Source: Ochotona curzoniae (Eukaryota; Chordata; Mammalia; Lagomorpha; Ochotonidae). Taken from it: DNA of 64,000 bases. The stretch covers positions 45,937,001 through 46,001,000 of the forward strand of contig NW_024465885.1 in the NCBI RefSeq assembly GCF_017591425.1, in the 5' to 3' direction. Below are positions 46,113 through 58,556 of the stretch, in pieces (the first letter of the stretch is position 1; the number at the start of each line of letters is the position of its first letter). The position numbers were made by a program, and so were the translations under genes. Below the pieces are notes generated by a model. The model made no database searches. It had not been told where the DNA came from and saw nothing but the letters and a program-made list of their open reading frames with translations.

Positions 46113-47060
46113 CAAAGCTAAATGAGCCCAAAGTCGTGCCGCTCAATAATATACAATAGAAATGTTAACTGCAGTATCGATTTTTTATTATGTTTGTATT
46201 GCCTGTTTAATTTTATTTTCCTTGCAGGAAATTTTTTTAATCAAAAATCCAGTTATTGCAAAACCCCATGAGCCAACCGATGCTAGCCAGACTAGAGAAA
46301 GCCCGACCCTTCCATCTGTCCTGATCACTCCCACTTTCACCCTCACCCACCCCCAACGAGAACTCCTCCATTTTCCAACTGAGAGTGAATGCACGTGACC
46401 TTCAGCTCCACAGAGGTTAACCGACTCTGATTAACTTTTCCATGTTATTCCATTAAATAAAAACAGTTTTGACACCCAGAGACTAAAGCATCCTAGAGAT
46501 AATATAATAACCCTATGCAATCATTTCAAATTGGATTGTAATAATTCATTTAGGTGACCATACATATTTGTTATATGTAATATGAAACATCGCAAAATGA
46601 AATCAATAGAAATGTTTCTTGTTAATGAAGATATACTGGGCTGTTATGTGTGGGTTGTGGACTCAATACCACAGAAATCTTATTTGTATTATAAATTTCA
46701 AGGTATCCTGAGAGTTACAAATGAAGATAGCATTTCTTAAAGAAGCGATGGCTGGTCATTTAGAAAATTATATCATAAATTTTATGTCATTTCTTGGTCT
46801 TTCAAGGTCTTTGCACAGCAACATGATTTTATAATTCAGGCTAAAAAAATTCTAGCTGAGTGATTACCTTCAATTGTTTGCAAATGAACTTTTACCCAAA
46901 CTTCCATTTGAAAATTACATATTTCAAAATAATTGAGCTATAGGAAATCTGAAAATTTCATCCCACATTAGTCTAATAAACATTTCAGGATATTTCCCTT
47001 CCTCTTAGGGAAAAAGTGGCAATAAATGATAAAGGTAGGTTTATGTATACGCACAAATGC
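46110..47060. other. Unclassified AT-rich DNA
   Basis: A long AT-rich, repeat-free stretch (46420-47050) with many TAAT/ATTA sites; no exon seen. Confidence 0.4.
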
Positions 47061-47135
47061 AAAGTTACTTGAAAAGTTTTTGGCAGAGATGAACTCAAAG
47101 ATCAGTTTATTGTGCGAAAATTTTTGAAACCCGCA
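47061..47135 (+). mobile_element. Mariner-like MITE fragment
   Basis: 'gttacttgaaaagtttttgg', 'gatcagtttattgtgcgaaa' and 'atttttgaaaccc' match the left arm of the palindromic family at 3524-3745. Confidence 0.55.
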
Positions 47136-47144
47136 ATCTTTTTC

Positions 47145-47402
47145 TCCTTTTTTAAGGATTTATTTCTTTCTTTCAAAGATGGCAGGGGAGAGAGAGAGAA
47201 TCTTTCATCCCCTGACTCACTTCCTAACTGGCTGCTCCAAGCAAGACCAGCAGCCTGGAATCCCACCAAGCTCTCCCTCGTGGGTGACAGGAACCCAGGT
47301 ATTTTGACCATCTCCTGCTGCTGTCCCAGGTGTATACACAGGAAGCTAGATCTGAAACAGAGTAACCAGACCTCAGCTGGTAGCCACAGCAGATGCTGGC
47401 AT
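47145..47402 (-). mobile_element. Old CSINE, minus strand
   Basis: Tail 'tttttaaggatttatttctt', 'gagaatctttcatcccctga', 'ctgctgctgtcccaggtgta' and 'agccacagcagatgctggca' near the head. Confidence 0.8.
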
Positions 47403-47714
47403 TCATGGCAATTTTACTTGTTGTACCTCAAGGCCAAGTCTACATTTTTTTTTCGTAAATGGTATTTTTCCTGGAATTTTTTCTGGATAACTGATCATAT
47501 ATAACCACGTGCACAAACAATACGTGAGATGGCTGGAGCTGCACCAGAATTTTGTTTTCAACTTTACATATGAAATATAGCATGATATTACATATTATAG
47601 TATATGCATTTAGATTTTTAAAATTTCTGTTATCTAAGCTCTTTTGTTTGAGATAGCAGGACATAGAGTTCCTATCTGATCCTGGTTTACCCCCGAGAAG
47701 TCTGTAGTTGTCTA
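47403..47714. other. Unclassified DNA
   Basis: AT-rich; nothing recognised. Confidence 0.4.
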
Positions 47715-47882
47715 AGGTAGCCAAAGCCAGGAGCTAAGAACTCAGTCCAGGTGGCCCATTGCGGGTAGCAGGAACTCCATTTCTCGAGTCATGGCTGCTG
47801 CCTCCAGGGTCTGAACTAAAGGAAGCTGGAATCAGAACCAGAGCCACACTCCCATGAGGCACATGAAGGTGGGATGCAGCCC
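47715..47882 (-). mobile_element. Old CSINE fragment, minus strand
   Basis: 'aaagccaggagctaagaact', 'gggtagcaggaactccattt', 'gaagctggaatcagaacca' and 'aaggtgggatgcagcc' retain the old-subfamily order; the tail is missing. Confidence 0.7.
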
Positions 47883-49135
47883 TGTTTTCCACCCTTTCCA
47901 TAATGTTTCTAAAGGCTTTAGAACACCACTGTGGTGAGCTTTCAAAGGAACAGCTGGTGGGCATCTGCAACAAGGCCAATGAATCAGCTGAGTCTTTTCA
48001 AGCTTCTGTTTTTAAGCCTCGTATATTGTCCCGAGACCTTACACCTTTGAGAATTATCTTTGCCCTAGTGAGAAGGGAGTATTAGAAAGTGTGAATACAT
48101 CTCTTCCCAATCAGTATATGAGCATCCAAGACAGTAAGAGCTCTTGCAGATATTTGGAGAGCGAATCAGCAATGGGAGTCCTTCTGTCGTGTTTCTCATC
48201 TCTGACAAATGAAAAATAACTTAAACGATCAGAAAGCCTGGGCTTCCAGGCTCCAGTTCAGCAATCCTCACCTATGCATCCCATCCGTTACTGTCTACTC
48301 CTTAAGGCTTCCTAGTATCATCACGGGTATCCAGGGCCTTTCCCTTGCTCCTCATTTAGCCTCTGTCCTGATAACTTGTCCCACCATCGCCTACCTCGGA
48401 AATGGCAGATCTCTGGACCTCAGCTTACCCTGTCTCCTCCCCAGTGAACTGTCTGCAGGAAAATCCTTACCCTTCTCTGGGTTTCTGCTCCTTCCTCAAA
48501 CTCCCCAAGTCTAGCACCACCGCCCTGTGAGGCTGCTGTGGCCGGATTCCCTAAGACCCCACTGCTTTCTAGATCCGCTTACACCACGGCTAGCTCTGTC
48601 TCTAGCCTGCCATCAGCCCTCACTTTATGAAAGCTCCTTTCCATTAACACCAAGTTTTGTGGTTGCTGTTTAAATCCTCCATCAAAGCCCCCTTCATGCC
48701 CAAATAGGTTCCATATATATATATATTAAATCATGGACTCCATCATGCATAAAAGCACAGAAAATAAATTCACATCTTTGATTCCCTTTTTATCTCAGCC
48801 TATAAAATTGCCCTCAGTTGTCTCTTTCATTGCTTGATGCCCTCTAACCAAGTATAGTGTTCAGGACAAGACCATCCCCACCTCTCATCTTGGCATGCCC
48901 TACGGACTACCCACCAAGCCATTTTCCTCCTTCATTGTTGATGTGGTTTATCTGCCTTGCCAATCATTTCAGAAACAGTTCTACTTCCAGACAAATCCTT
49001 CTAACTATCAGAAATGTCACTCTGTCCCTTCTCCTACTCCACCCACCCCACAAGCATGGCTGCACAGACTGTCGCTGAGCTTTCCAACCCAATCTCTGCC
49101 CACGTCAGCACACGTGGGTTTCTGTATTTTTTACG
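47883..49135. other. Mostly unclassified pyrimidine-rich DNA
   Basis: The piece at 48145-48200 ('tatttggagagcgaatcagc') may be a small CSINE tail relic. The CT-rich part at 48230-48560 and 48860-49075 has L2-like flavour but no firm landmarks. A short (TA)n lies at 48713-48727. Confidence 0.35.
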
Positions 49136-49458
49136 AATTATTTATTTTTATTGGAAGTTCAGATACACAGAGAGGAGAAGAGACAAAGAGGAAGATCTTC
49201 TGTCTGCTGATTCACTCCCCCAAGTGGCTGCAATGGCCAGAGCTGAGCTGGTCTGAAGCCAGGAACCAGGAGTTTCTTCCAGGTCTCCCATGCAGGTGCA
49301 GGGTCTCAAGGCTTTGGGCCATCCTTGACTGCTTTCCCAGGCCACAAGCAGGGAGCTGGATGGGAAGTGGGGCTCTGGGATTAGAACCAATAACCATATG
49401 GGATCCCCGCATGTGCAAGGTGAGGACTTTAGCCACCGGGCTGCCACACTGAGTCCAA
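49136..49458 (-). mobile_element. Young-type CSINE, minus strand
   Basis: 'ttatttatttttattggaag', 'agaggaagatcttctgtctg', 'gtctcaaggctttgggccat', 'gctggatgggaagtggggct' and 'aaccatatgggatccccgca' form a full-length copy. A 185-codon plus frame enters it from unique sequence and is not a gene. Confidence 0.93.
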
Positions 49459-49659
49459 CATCGGTTGCATTCAATAATTAAAATCCTTAGAAGAGATTGG
49501 ATCCCTGCATGGAGTCACCATAAGGTCTGTAGTGGAACATAGAATACCCTGGTCATTCCTCACTGGGCCACCCGTCTATCTCCCTCAGCCATGAGGCTAG
49601 CCCTGGTAAGTCCTCCTTGTTGGTATGCTTGCTTCCCTGAGAGCCTGGCCTGGGTCTTG

Positions 49660-49840
49660 GGTCTGTGGTGGCACTTCCTCTCCAAACATGCCTGTCATCG
49701 CTCCATCCACTCTGTTACTGATGGTTGCATGTTTGTCTCCCTAACCCATCTGAGAATGCCCAGAAGGCAGGGTCTTTCTAGATTCCATAAGAGCATTTCC
49801 TGCCTCAAGTATGTGCTCAACAGGTACTGAACATCCCTGA
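49660..49840 (+). mobile_element. L2 3' end fragment
   Basis: 'gcatgtttgtctccctaacc', 'gcccagaaggcagggtcttt' and 'agtatgtgctcaacaggtac' follow the L2 3' order (compare 'gagggcagggact' and 'aggtgctcaataaatg'). Confidence 0.6.
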
Positions 49841-51078
49841 TTTAAGAACACATTCATTTGCATACCAGTGTAGTTAATGCACTGAGATTCAATAGTCTTT
49901 TTTTTTAAATCAATAACACAGTGAATGGTTGGGAAAAACCCCAGAAAAAGCAGTGTTTATATTAGTCTAAACAGACGTTTAAATTCAAGGACTGTTATTT
50001 CAGTTGCTTCAAAGCAAGTCAAACAAAGTTCAAGTTACAAGCTACATCTATGTCCTCTAACACTGTTACTTAGTAACCGCTAGGCAAATAATAAAATGTT
50101 CAGTTAAGATATTAAATCCTGTCTTACTAGAAAAAAAACTGGAGACTAATTTCTGCATATGAAGTGGCTCGCTGACGATATATCTTTATACTTGTGCACA
50201 ATACTGAAAGTGATTTGTAAGATGCTGCCATGTGATGATGGGCAGGCAGGAACAGGTGAGAAGAGGGACAGTTCAGCAAGACCCATAGGGTCCCTGACTC
50301 TTAGTGGCCACGAAGTGGAATGAAGCCATGCAGCTGAGTCCATAGGTCTAGGCAAGATAAGTCATTTCTTCTCCCAGAAAGAATACACATTTCCATTCCC
50401 TTTCATTTTGCTGAATAGACTAAAGGCATGGGGCAAACACGATCTAATTCCTTTTGGACAGCTGAAGTTTAGGATATTTTGAAAATTGGTAGTTCCAGGA
50501 ATCCTCTGCAGCAAGCTCCCACGCAGTGTAGTCTTTCTCTCTCTGACCCCTCCGGCCCCTAACTCCACTCTGCACTGTTATCTTCCCTATTGGTGTCCCA
50601 GGATGCTGATCTCATAAATATTTCCAGTGAGCTTTCTTCTCCTGAGATTTCTGGTTGAGCTCAACTCATGAGAAGCCCTGGTGGAAGAATGGAATTGAAA
50701 GAGAAAAAGACCAAGACCCTTAGTTCTACGTTCAACTTCCTGTAACCATAACTTGCATCAGAGCCTGGGGGTCAGCCCTTTTGTACCTCCATGCCCCTCC
50801 TGCCTCTCCAAGCGTGCCAAAGATCCTCAACAACCCTGATCTGTGGTTCCACCACCTTTTTGACTCTTTCACAGTTGATCTCTACATTAGTCTCTTCAAT
50901 GAGCTTCTTAGAGTGAACTACCTGCTTCTTGCCTGGACTGTGATGGGCAAACCCTCCTGGTAATTGCTCTCTCAGAGACTCTAACTGGAGCAGTCACAGA
51001 CAACTGCAGGACAGCCGTGGGTGACACTGTGGTCAATACTCTGGTGCATGACCACAAGTCTTAATTCATTTCTTCCAT
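49841..51078. other. Unclassified DNA
   Basis: No repeats recognised. Confidence 0.4.
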
Positions 51079-51318
51079 TGTATTAGTCAGAATTACCCAG
51101 GCAAATGGAGCCAACAGAGTATTTTGAATATTTGGCTTGTGTAGTTGTAGAAGCAGTTAAGTCCAAAATCCACAGGAGAGCCTACAGGTAAGAGTTGCTG
51201 TTGTAAGTCTGAGACCAAAGTCTGGAAATTCAGGCAGTATGCTGCCATTGTGGTTGGGAGGAAAAATTCCTCCTTAGAAAGTGGAGAATGTCGTCATGTT
51301 GTTAGAATTTTATCTGAT
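51079..51318 (-). mobile_element. Old L1M 3' terminus, first part, minus strand
   Basis: 'ttgtattagtcagaattacc' is the reverse of the L1M terminal sequence, followed by 'agcagttaagtccaaaatcc', 'aagagttgctgttgtaagtc' and 'gaaaaattcctcctta'. A CSINE at 51319 interrupts it. Confidence 0.8.
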
Positions 51319-51641
51319 CTGGGGACCAGCAAGGTGTCATGGCACATTAATTTTTGCCCTGAAGTGCTGCCACCCCATACGGATGCCCTGGCTGTTCCAC
51401 TGGATATCCAGCTTTGTGCTTGTGACCTGGGAAGGCGGCAGAGGATGGTCCCAAAACCTTGGGCTCCTGCAGCCACATGAGAAACCTGGAAAAAGCTCCT
51501 GGCTCCCAGCTTCAGACCAGCCAAGCTATGGCTGTTGCAACCATCGGATGTGTGATCCAGCAGTTGAAAGATTTCTGTGTCTTTCCCATTCTCTCACCGT
51601 AACTCTGACTTTCAAATAAAATAATTAAGCCTTTAAAAAAG
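51319..51641 (+). mobile_element. CSINE inserted in an L1M 3'UTR, plus strand
   Basis: 'ctggggaccagcaaggtgtc', 'ttgtgacctgggaaggcggc', 'gaaaaagctcctggctccca' and 'ctctgactttcaaataaaat' are seen. Its right part carries an intermediate tail between the old and young forms. Confidence 0.88.
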
Positions 51642-51895
51642 AATACTTGTATCCAATCTGTTAAGTATCAATTAAAAATTAAAATAAAAAACATGCCCCT
51701 ACTCCAGGGCGTCTCAGTCTTTGATACCTAGTTACTCAGCGGTTGGGTGGAGCCCACCCACATCGTAGTAGGTAATATGCTTTAATTAAGGTCAATTGAT
51801 TGCAAATGTTAATCACGTATAAAACGTACCTCACCATATCTAGACTTGTGTGGGACCAAACAACTGATCAGTTGATATATAGCCAGCATACTCAC
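51642..51895 (-). mobile_element. Old L1M 3'UTR, second part, minus strand
   Basis: 'gttgggtggagcccacccac', 'aggtaatatgctttaattaa' and 'caaatgttaatcacgtataa' continue the reversed L1M 3'UTR broken at 51318. Confidence 0.75.
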
Positions 51896-53679
51896 CCACC
51901 CACATTTACACTTACTTTGCTTTGGGGTAAGGAGGGCCCTCATGAGGGCTTAGAACAATTTGTATTCCTAAATGTCCTCTGGTAGGAAAGATAAGGAAAG
52001 GAACGAATCCAGAGCCAAAGCAACTGCCTTGGAGACCTTCCCAAAGTCATCAGGCCCCGTACAAAGTAGCATCCCCGTTATGTTCTTTCTTCTTTTAATT
52101 GACACTGATTGGCTTGTGCCCGAAACTGCCCAAGAAATTTAGAAATATGGGCAATAGAATTAAGAGGCATTTGAACTATGACCCAAGAGTTCAAAGCCTG
52201 ACAACTTGCTACGTTAAACTGTATTAAAATGCATGGCTTCAGAAGGAGGGATCAATATATTTTCCTTTCTGTTTGCAAAGAGCTCACACTAAATGAGAGT
52301 GAGAAACAACAAACTGGGAACGCAGGTGCAGCCTAAGAAATGATATCCATAGATTCTGTTCAGCCGTCTCCCTGGGAAAGGCATATGGCAAAGGCTTCTG
52401 GGAAGAATGGATGAGACTTGTGCCAACTGGTTTGTCTCTTAAACCAAGCAAGCTATTGATTGCTATTTAGGAAGGAAAAAAGGCGGGGAGCAGGGACAAA
52501 CAGTCCAGGGTTGAGTCACTTCCCCAGGCAGGCCACTGTCTGACATGAGATCCAGGGCCTGTCTTGTGTGTGGCTTTGCATGTTGATTTGCAAAATTTGC
52601 ACTTCATTTGGATCATCTGCTTTTCAGAAGACACTTAGCCTGGGAAAAAAACAAAGTTCTTTGACTAGTGTGAAAGTTCTTTCACTAGTCTTGACCCACT
52701 TTTTTCCGCCTCTGCAAGGCGCGTGTACCAGTTCTGTGGAACTCTGCTGAGCCGGCCGTGTAACCAGTCTTTCAATCCCCCACAGTGTGCTCTTACTCAG
52801 GCACATGTGCATAAAGGCAGTCCTCCAGCGCCCGGCTTGCAATGCCTTCCAGACCTATCCAGAGCTCCTTCCCTCCATTCAGAGCAGGACTGGGCCCCTC
52901 CATCCTCACAAGACAAAAAGGTGGCTCCTTCTAGTCGCATACATCAGATGACTCATCCTATTGTGCTTCCTATTACTGCCCCCGGATCCCACCTGTTCTT
53001 ACCATCGCTCCTGTAAGGTTTGGAACACAGAGTAGGTTCAGGACTGCTCACCTGCTTCTTACCCTTCCACTCTGTTTCTATCCCCATACACGTCAGCCAG
53101 GGCACCTTCAGCACCCAGCAGACTCCATCCCCACCCCCTTCCTCTCCTTTCGCACATTAAAAGCAGTGCTCACACCCATATTTTTTCCTCCAGTTAGAAA
53201 AAGTTTTCATATGGGGAAAACAGTCAGGGAGTGTGAATCTGGGGAAGTCCTAGACCCTATGCAATTGTACCATAAAATTCAAAACAAAGAAAATAATAAT
53301 ACTAAAAGAAAATGGTTTCATCTCTTTTCCTATCACCTTGTTCTATTTGGTACATGCTGTTGTCCATTGAGCAGTCTGCTGTCATAGTGCTCTTCCAGGA
53401 TCTCTGTTCTTCCTCCTGGCGAACCTGATCCCTATTGGCTCGGAGACTTCATCTGATTTGCCAAGAGTCCTCAGCTACTCAGTGACACTCAAACACAAAC
53501 ACTACCTACTCTGTAACAAAAATTCCATCTTCCACACATTGGCGCCTTCTCTGGTCTCAAGACGTAAGAACACACTTGATACAAACAGCAGTGTTCAGTG
53601 GGAGTAACAGCAATTCATACTACGAGCAGCACATTGCCAAACTACATCTTCAGAGTCAGCCCACTCCAGTGTTATTCCA
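51896..53679. other. Unclassified DNA
   Basis: Contains the 20-bp tandem duplication at 52653-52692. No exon or repeat family recognised; short ORFs at 52568-53016 overlap on both strands. Confidence 0.4.
52653..52692 (+). repeat. 20-bp tandem duplication with hairpin potential
   Basis: 'aaagttctttgactagt' and 'aaagttctttcactagt' sit at a 20-bp period. The second junction also contains inverted sequence (gactag... tgaaag / ctttca ctagtc). Confidence 0.9.
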
Positions 53680-53870
53680 GTTCATCTGTGTCTTAGCTGG
53701 ATAACTTGGTGCAAGTTTCCTAATATCTCAGAGCTTCCGTTTTCAATCTCATGCCTGGGAATGACAGTACCACATCACAAACTTGAGAAGATAAATAACA
53801 ACAAAAGCTTAACTGTGTGTCCAGAATAAATTCAGTGCCAGTATTAACTAGCATAATTAACTAGAGGGCA
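53680..53870 (-). mobile_element. MIR, minus strand
   Basis: 'ctggataacttggtgcaagt', 'cctaatatctcagagcttcc', 'gaatgacagtaccacatcac' and 'ccagaataaattcagtgcca' follow the reversed MIR consensus over most of its length. Confidence 0.75.
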
Positions 53871-54149
53871 ACACATGTTAAGGACGATAACTATAGGGCT
53901 GAACTCCTTTGAATTTTTAAAACACAGCCAGTGGATGGCCAGTGTGATGAAAATGATCCCTCCTCTGCCGTCATCCCCAAGTCCAGCTACTCCCCTCCAC
54001 CAGTTAACACAGCAACTTTGAGATTCGCATCTGCAATCTCCACATCAGCAGCCATGCTTACTGACTTCTCGGGAAGTGCAAGTGCTTCTAGACTTTGACT
54101 TTCGCTGTGCCTGGTGTTGACTGAATTGTACACAGAGTACGTCTTCCTT

Positions 54150-54260
54150 CTCCTGGTGTCTAACTCAGTGTTTCTCAAAACTGCCTAACCATAAAACTCA
54201 TTGGCTTAGGAAGGGGACTCGCTAGAAACAATCTTTGAATCTAAGTCTGCTAAGGGAATG
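54150..54260 (+). mobile_element. Possible hAT-Charlie fragment
   Basis: 'actcagtgtttctcaaaact' resembles the terminal repeat of MER5/MER33-type elements, followed by a loosely similar body to ~54245. Only the end is suggestive. Confidence 0.3.
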
Positions 54261-54394
54261 AGAAACTATAAGGCTAAGAGGTTTCCCAGAGGGAATCCAT
54301 AAACAGAAAACCTAGGGGAACAGTGGTCGCCAAACTTGAAATCAAGCACATGTTGAACAATGTACTATTTTCTTTTGCAAATAACAAGCAGAGG

Positions 54395-54865
54395 AGACAC
54401 AAAATTAGAACCAAAAATTTAAAATTAAAGGAATACAAATTGGAAATGAGAGAGCAAATGAGGAAATCAAAAGACTCCACAGAGACTATTGGAACTCATA
54501 AGAGAGTTTGGCAAGGTGGAGAGATACAAAATCAACACATGTGAATCAATGGCCTTAGTATACAGACAACAAAGTGGCTCAGAAAGAATGTATAAGATCA
54601 GTCCCATTCAAAATAGCAAAAAAGAAACCGAAACACCTTGTAATAAAGCTAACCAAAACGCGAAGGACCTCTAAGATAAAAACTAAAAAATATTAAGCAA
54701 AGAAATAGAAGAAGACACCAACACATGGAGAAATTTGCCATGTCTTTGGATTGATAGAATCAATGTCATCAAAATGTCCAAAGTAACATGTAGAATCAAT
54801 GCATCCCAAAGTTGCAATAACATTCTCAGAATTAGAAAAGATGGGACAGTACTGGAATATGCCCC
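54395..54865 (+). mobile_element. L1 ORF2 fragment (RT C-terminal region)
   Basis: The plus frames read LIREFGKVERYKINT at ~54495-54540 and CLWIDRINVIKMSK at ~54740-54780. These are the region after the reverse-transcriptase YADD block and the PCSWIGRINIVKM-type motif. Stops and small deletions separate them. No 3'UTR follows; the copy is truncated at both ends. Confidence 0.9.
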
Positions 54866-54889
54866 TAGTAGTAGAATCCCCACCCCCGA

Positions 54890-55018
54890 AATGGGATACC
54901 TGAAGGGAGTTTCTAACTTCTGGCTGAGGCCTAGACAAGCCCTGGTGATAGAAGACTCTCTCTCTCTCTCTCACTGTGTGTGTGTGTCTCTTTCAAATAA
55001 AAACAAAAATTTTTTAAA
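54890..55018 (+). mobile_element. CSINE tail fragment
   Basis: 'tctggctgaggcctagacaa', a (TC)n/(TG)n tail zone at 54955-54990 and 'tctttcaaataaaaac' then an A/T-rich end fit the 3' half of an old C-repeat. Confidence 0.6.
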
Positions 55019-56129
55019 AGAAGTAAACAGAAAGATAATTTTAAAAAGAGAAGAATTGAAAAAAAGAAAGAAAAAGACCTCCATTAAATCAAGCAAGATA
55101 AACTCCTGAGACTCAAAAAGCAAATAATTCTAACATATTCTGGTCTCCATAGTAAGGGTCTAGTTATCTGTTTAGGACCAAGAATAGAGAAAGTCCCTCG
55201 GGAAGCAATACAGAACTAACATTGAATGAAAAGCGAAATGTCATAAACTCAAGATTCAAATGCTGGGCTGGAGGAAGCATTCTGAGAAGCACACTCGGGA
55301 AAGTGGGCTTGAAACGGGGTTTGGAAAAGAGGGAATTAGATACACTGTTGCTGAAGTGACAGTGCTTCTCATGAGGCATCACAGGAACAAGAACAGGGAA
55401 AGGTGTGTTTGCACACATCCTTGGGGGCCTTGGTGCAATCTGACTTGGCAAAGCAAGGCATAGCGGAGAATCATGACAGAGTTGGACAGGTGGCATAGCT
55501 AATAAATGCTTTTGAACACTATATAATGGCACTTAGAGTATTCACAAAGGATGCTACCAGCTCTTGCATGCTCGTTAGCCCAAGAGAGAGCAGAGACAAT
55601 GGAATGCCTCGTGCATCGAAGGTACTCTGCCTAAATTATTTTTGATATATTGGCATATCTTTTAAGACCTACTAAAAAATTAAATTTTTCATTTATCTAT
55701 TGTATTCAACAAGCACAAGTTGCAAGCCCAGATTATTAATGATGTCAGATCTTGTATTACTGAAACAAATGCATAAAGGTTCCATTTCTGATGACAAAAA
55801 GAGAGTCATTTGTTTCAATCATGGAGGACAATCTTATTAAACATTGGCAACTTACTGCCAAGCTGGCTGGTCACCAATGCACAGCTACAGGACAAATGGA
55901 ACCAGCAGACTGTCAATCTTCAGCTAGTGTCACTGCCCCCAAAATAATAAACTTAGAAGAAGATAAATCTGTTATGACTTGGACACCTGCTTCTCCACTC
56001 TTGAGGCTTCAAGTTGAGCATATTCATAATCCTTTCATATGGCAGCAGACTATTGGTAAATGCTGGCTAGGATAGCCTAAAGACACTCACCTGCAATGTA
56101 TGAGACCTTTGCCTGTTTGTAAAATTGAC
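55019..56129. other. Unclassified DNA
   Basis: An A/G-rich block at 55020-55080; otherwise no recognised feature. Confidence 0.4.
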
Positions 56130-56445
56130 TTAACATTTGGGGCAGACAGTTTGGCAAAACAAATGAAAAACCTTTTAAAAATGCTGATGCTCTTTGTTCC
56201 AATATGTCTCCTTCGCAGTCTAAGGAAATCATCTAAAATTCATACAAGTTTCTCTCCTGTTGTTGCTTTGAATGGCCAAAAGAGATCAGTGGAGCCTGAG
56301 CAATTTCCAACACAGGGGACATGATTTTCAGAAGTGCATCCCAGGCTTTGAGAGAAATGTGTATCATGCAGTGTTACATACACACTGTACCTAAACAGTA
56401 TGAAGCAAGTATTAAAACAGATTCCCATAACGAAGAATAATAAAA
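56130..56445 (+). mobile_element. Ancient L1ME-type fragment
   Basis: 'gacagtttggcaaaacaaat', 'tctaaggaaatcatctaaaa', 'catgcagtgttacatacaca' and 'aaacagtatgaagcaagtat' follow the old L1ME ORF2-3'UTR order; no frame survives. The copy at 6855-7195 covers a neighbouring part of the same kind of element. Confidence 0.65.
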
Positions 56446-57717
56446 ACAAAGTTTTGACAGGGGCTTTCTGAGTGCTGAGACTTTGTGTATCTGTTTATTT
56501 TCTTCACTGTACTTCTCCACATTTTAAAAAAATACCTCCATGACTATGTACTTGGCATAGCAAGTGGAGACTCAGAACAATCCTCAACAGATATATCGTG
56601 GAAGGTTTCCTAGCTGCAAGGTTCCAGAAAAAGTGAAGGACAAAGACAAAGCCATGGGAAAGTGAGTAGTGAAAGTCATTTCTGCAATACCAGAAAGACA
56701 AATGATCCCCATGCTTGCTGAGAAGACCCTGGATGAATGCAGCTGATCGGGCAGCGGTTTGTAAGTTTAATCCAAAAGACGCTCAGTTCTTACCCAAAGT
56801 GACCTGGCAGTAGAGAGATGAAATAGCAAAACATCAGCTACCATTGGGGGAAAACCAAAAAGAACTCACATACCAATGTCTATCAGAAAGATCTTAGTGG
56901 GTTGGGGAGTACTTGAGTGGTCCCCATATAGCAAAAATATCTGAGTAGGCCAATAAATTGTGAAGTGTCTCATTCCTGGTCTCCAAAACTTGAGTAGCCA
57001 GGCACAGAAAGAACTAGAAGTTTCTATGAGTTCCAGTGATGAGCAGGCCAATGGGTTGGGACAAGAAGGGACCACAAAGGCCCTGGTATGCACCTCATGT
57101 GAGCAGCAGATTCTGGCCCCCACCCAACAGAAGTGTTCCATGTTGTTTTGTATGAGTTAACCCTTGAGCCCCAAACGCATCATATACCACCGGTCTGTGG
57201 TGCATCACCCTCAGTGGTGCAGTTGCCATGAGGTTACAGCTCATTTACTCATTACCTTCCACTCCCATTGCCCCACCATCCCTCTCCCAGCATAGACACC
57301 CACTTCCTTGTGTTTGACTAGCTACATGTAACCTTGAAAAGTATTTAAATTTATATAGATGGCTATGTGCTAAAGATGATATCCAGTTCTTACTTTATTC
57401 ACTTAACCCTGCTTAGAGGTCTGTTCATTCTAATGAGTTTGTCTTTAGTTTGTGTCTGCATAATAATCCTTGAAGGAATACACACTTCAAAATGGTAGGC
57501 TCCAGCACAATCACTCCTTCCATGAACACGCCTTTCTGCTTATTCTGCAACAGATTCTTTAGAGAATTTCTTTGATTTTATCTCTGGCGGTGTAATTTCT
57601 GAATCCGACTGGAGTCACCCACTAACCTAATTATGGGTTACCTTTTGTTTTTAGGCATGGCATCGTACGTTTTCACTTCTATCAACAATATTCTATGGTA
57701 GATAGATTGCTTTGATC
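56446..57717. other. Unclassified DNA
   Basis: The part at 57240-57480 has a faint reversed-L1M flavour ('tctgcataataatccttga'), not enough to call. Frames at 56866-57160 on both strands are open but unsupported. Confidence 0.35.
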
Positions 57718-57725
57718 GCTCTCTC

Positions 57726-57771
<46 letters not shown>
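57718..57771 (+). repeat. (CT)n(CA)n microsatellite
   Basis: A short CTCTCTCTTT leads into about 20 CA units (57731-57770). Confidence 0.98.
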
Positions 57772-57773
<2 letters not shown>

Positions 57774-58556
57774 TTGAACAATAGAAAGCTGTAGTGCCCA
57801 GGTCACCCTACTAGGAAGGACTCACTGGCCAACTACAGGGAGGATGACCCATAGTCGGCCCTCAATCCCAGTAATTGCAAATACTGCCTCAATTGCTAAG
57901 ATTTCAACTGCTATGATCTTTAACACAGTTTATTCTCTGACCAAAGCCAAAAAAAAAAATATATGATGGGAGGTCTCAACCTTCCTAGATCTGGGGACAG
58001 GAAGCACTAGTTGGTCCTTCCAGTCAGCTGTCTGTACCCCTAATGGGAACAACCACTCAAGCGATCCTAGATTGGTCTCTGTCCTACCGTCATCACAGCT
58101 CAATTTTTCCTTCCCCATTACATTGCTGCCTCTTCGCTTTGCAGAGACTTCCCAAATGCTATGTCATCCTTGGCACTCTTCACAATGCCACAGAACAGGA
58201 CATTGGCCCGCAGGGAGAGTGAGGTGTGGTGCCTCAGGGTTGACAGAAAACAGCCAGCTCCCTCCATTCCCAGAGCACAGCCTTCTTTCTGAGCACAGAA
58301 GGGGATGTCCTTAAATCTTTCCACAATCATCTCTCTGGGAGCCTATGACACTCACATTTCTCAAAAAAAACTGACTTTGGAAGTGTACAGCCTACTGTCC
58401 ACCAAGTGCTAACCCCTGCGAGCTAGCATACAAGTTTGCACAGGCGCCTGTCGCATGGCGGCCATGAAAATATCTTAGAGTTCATGATACCGGTACTTCA
58501 ATTGTGTTTACACAGGGATCAAAAAGGTGCTTTGCAAAGATACTGAAAGGGCATCG
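57772..58556. other. Unclassified DNA
   Basis: The minus-strand frame 58118-58330 is open for 70 codons but has no recognised domain or strong splice sites. Confidence 0.4.

Noticed and set aside
48895..49452. 185-codon plus-strand open frame
   Set aside because: The second half runs antisense through a minus-strand CSINE (49136-49458) and the first half is pyrimidine-rich DNA without domain or splice support.
57240..57480. Possible reversed L1M fragment
   Set aside because: Only one phrase resembles the family, so the call would not be supportable.
58118..58330. 70-codon minus-strand frame near the exon candidate at 58931
   Set aside because: No convincing splice sites flank it and no domain was recognised, so linking it to the 58931 candidate would be guesswork.
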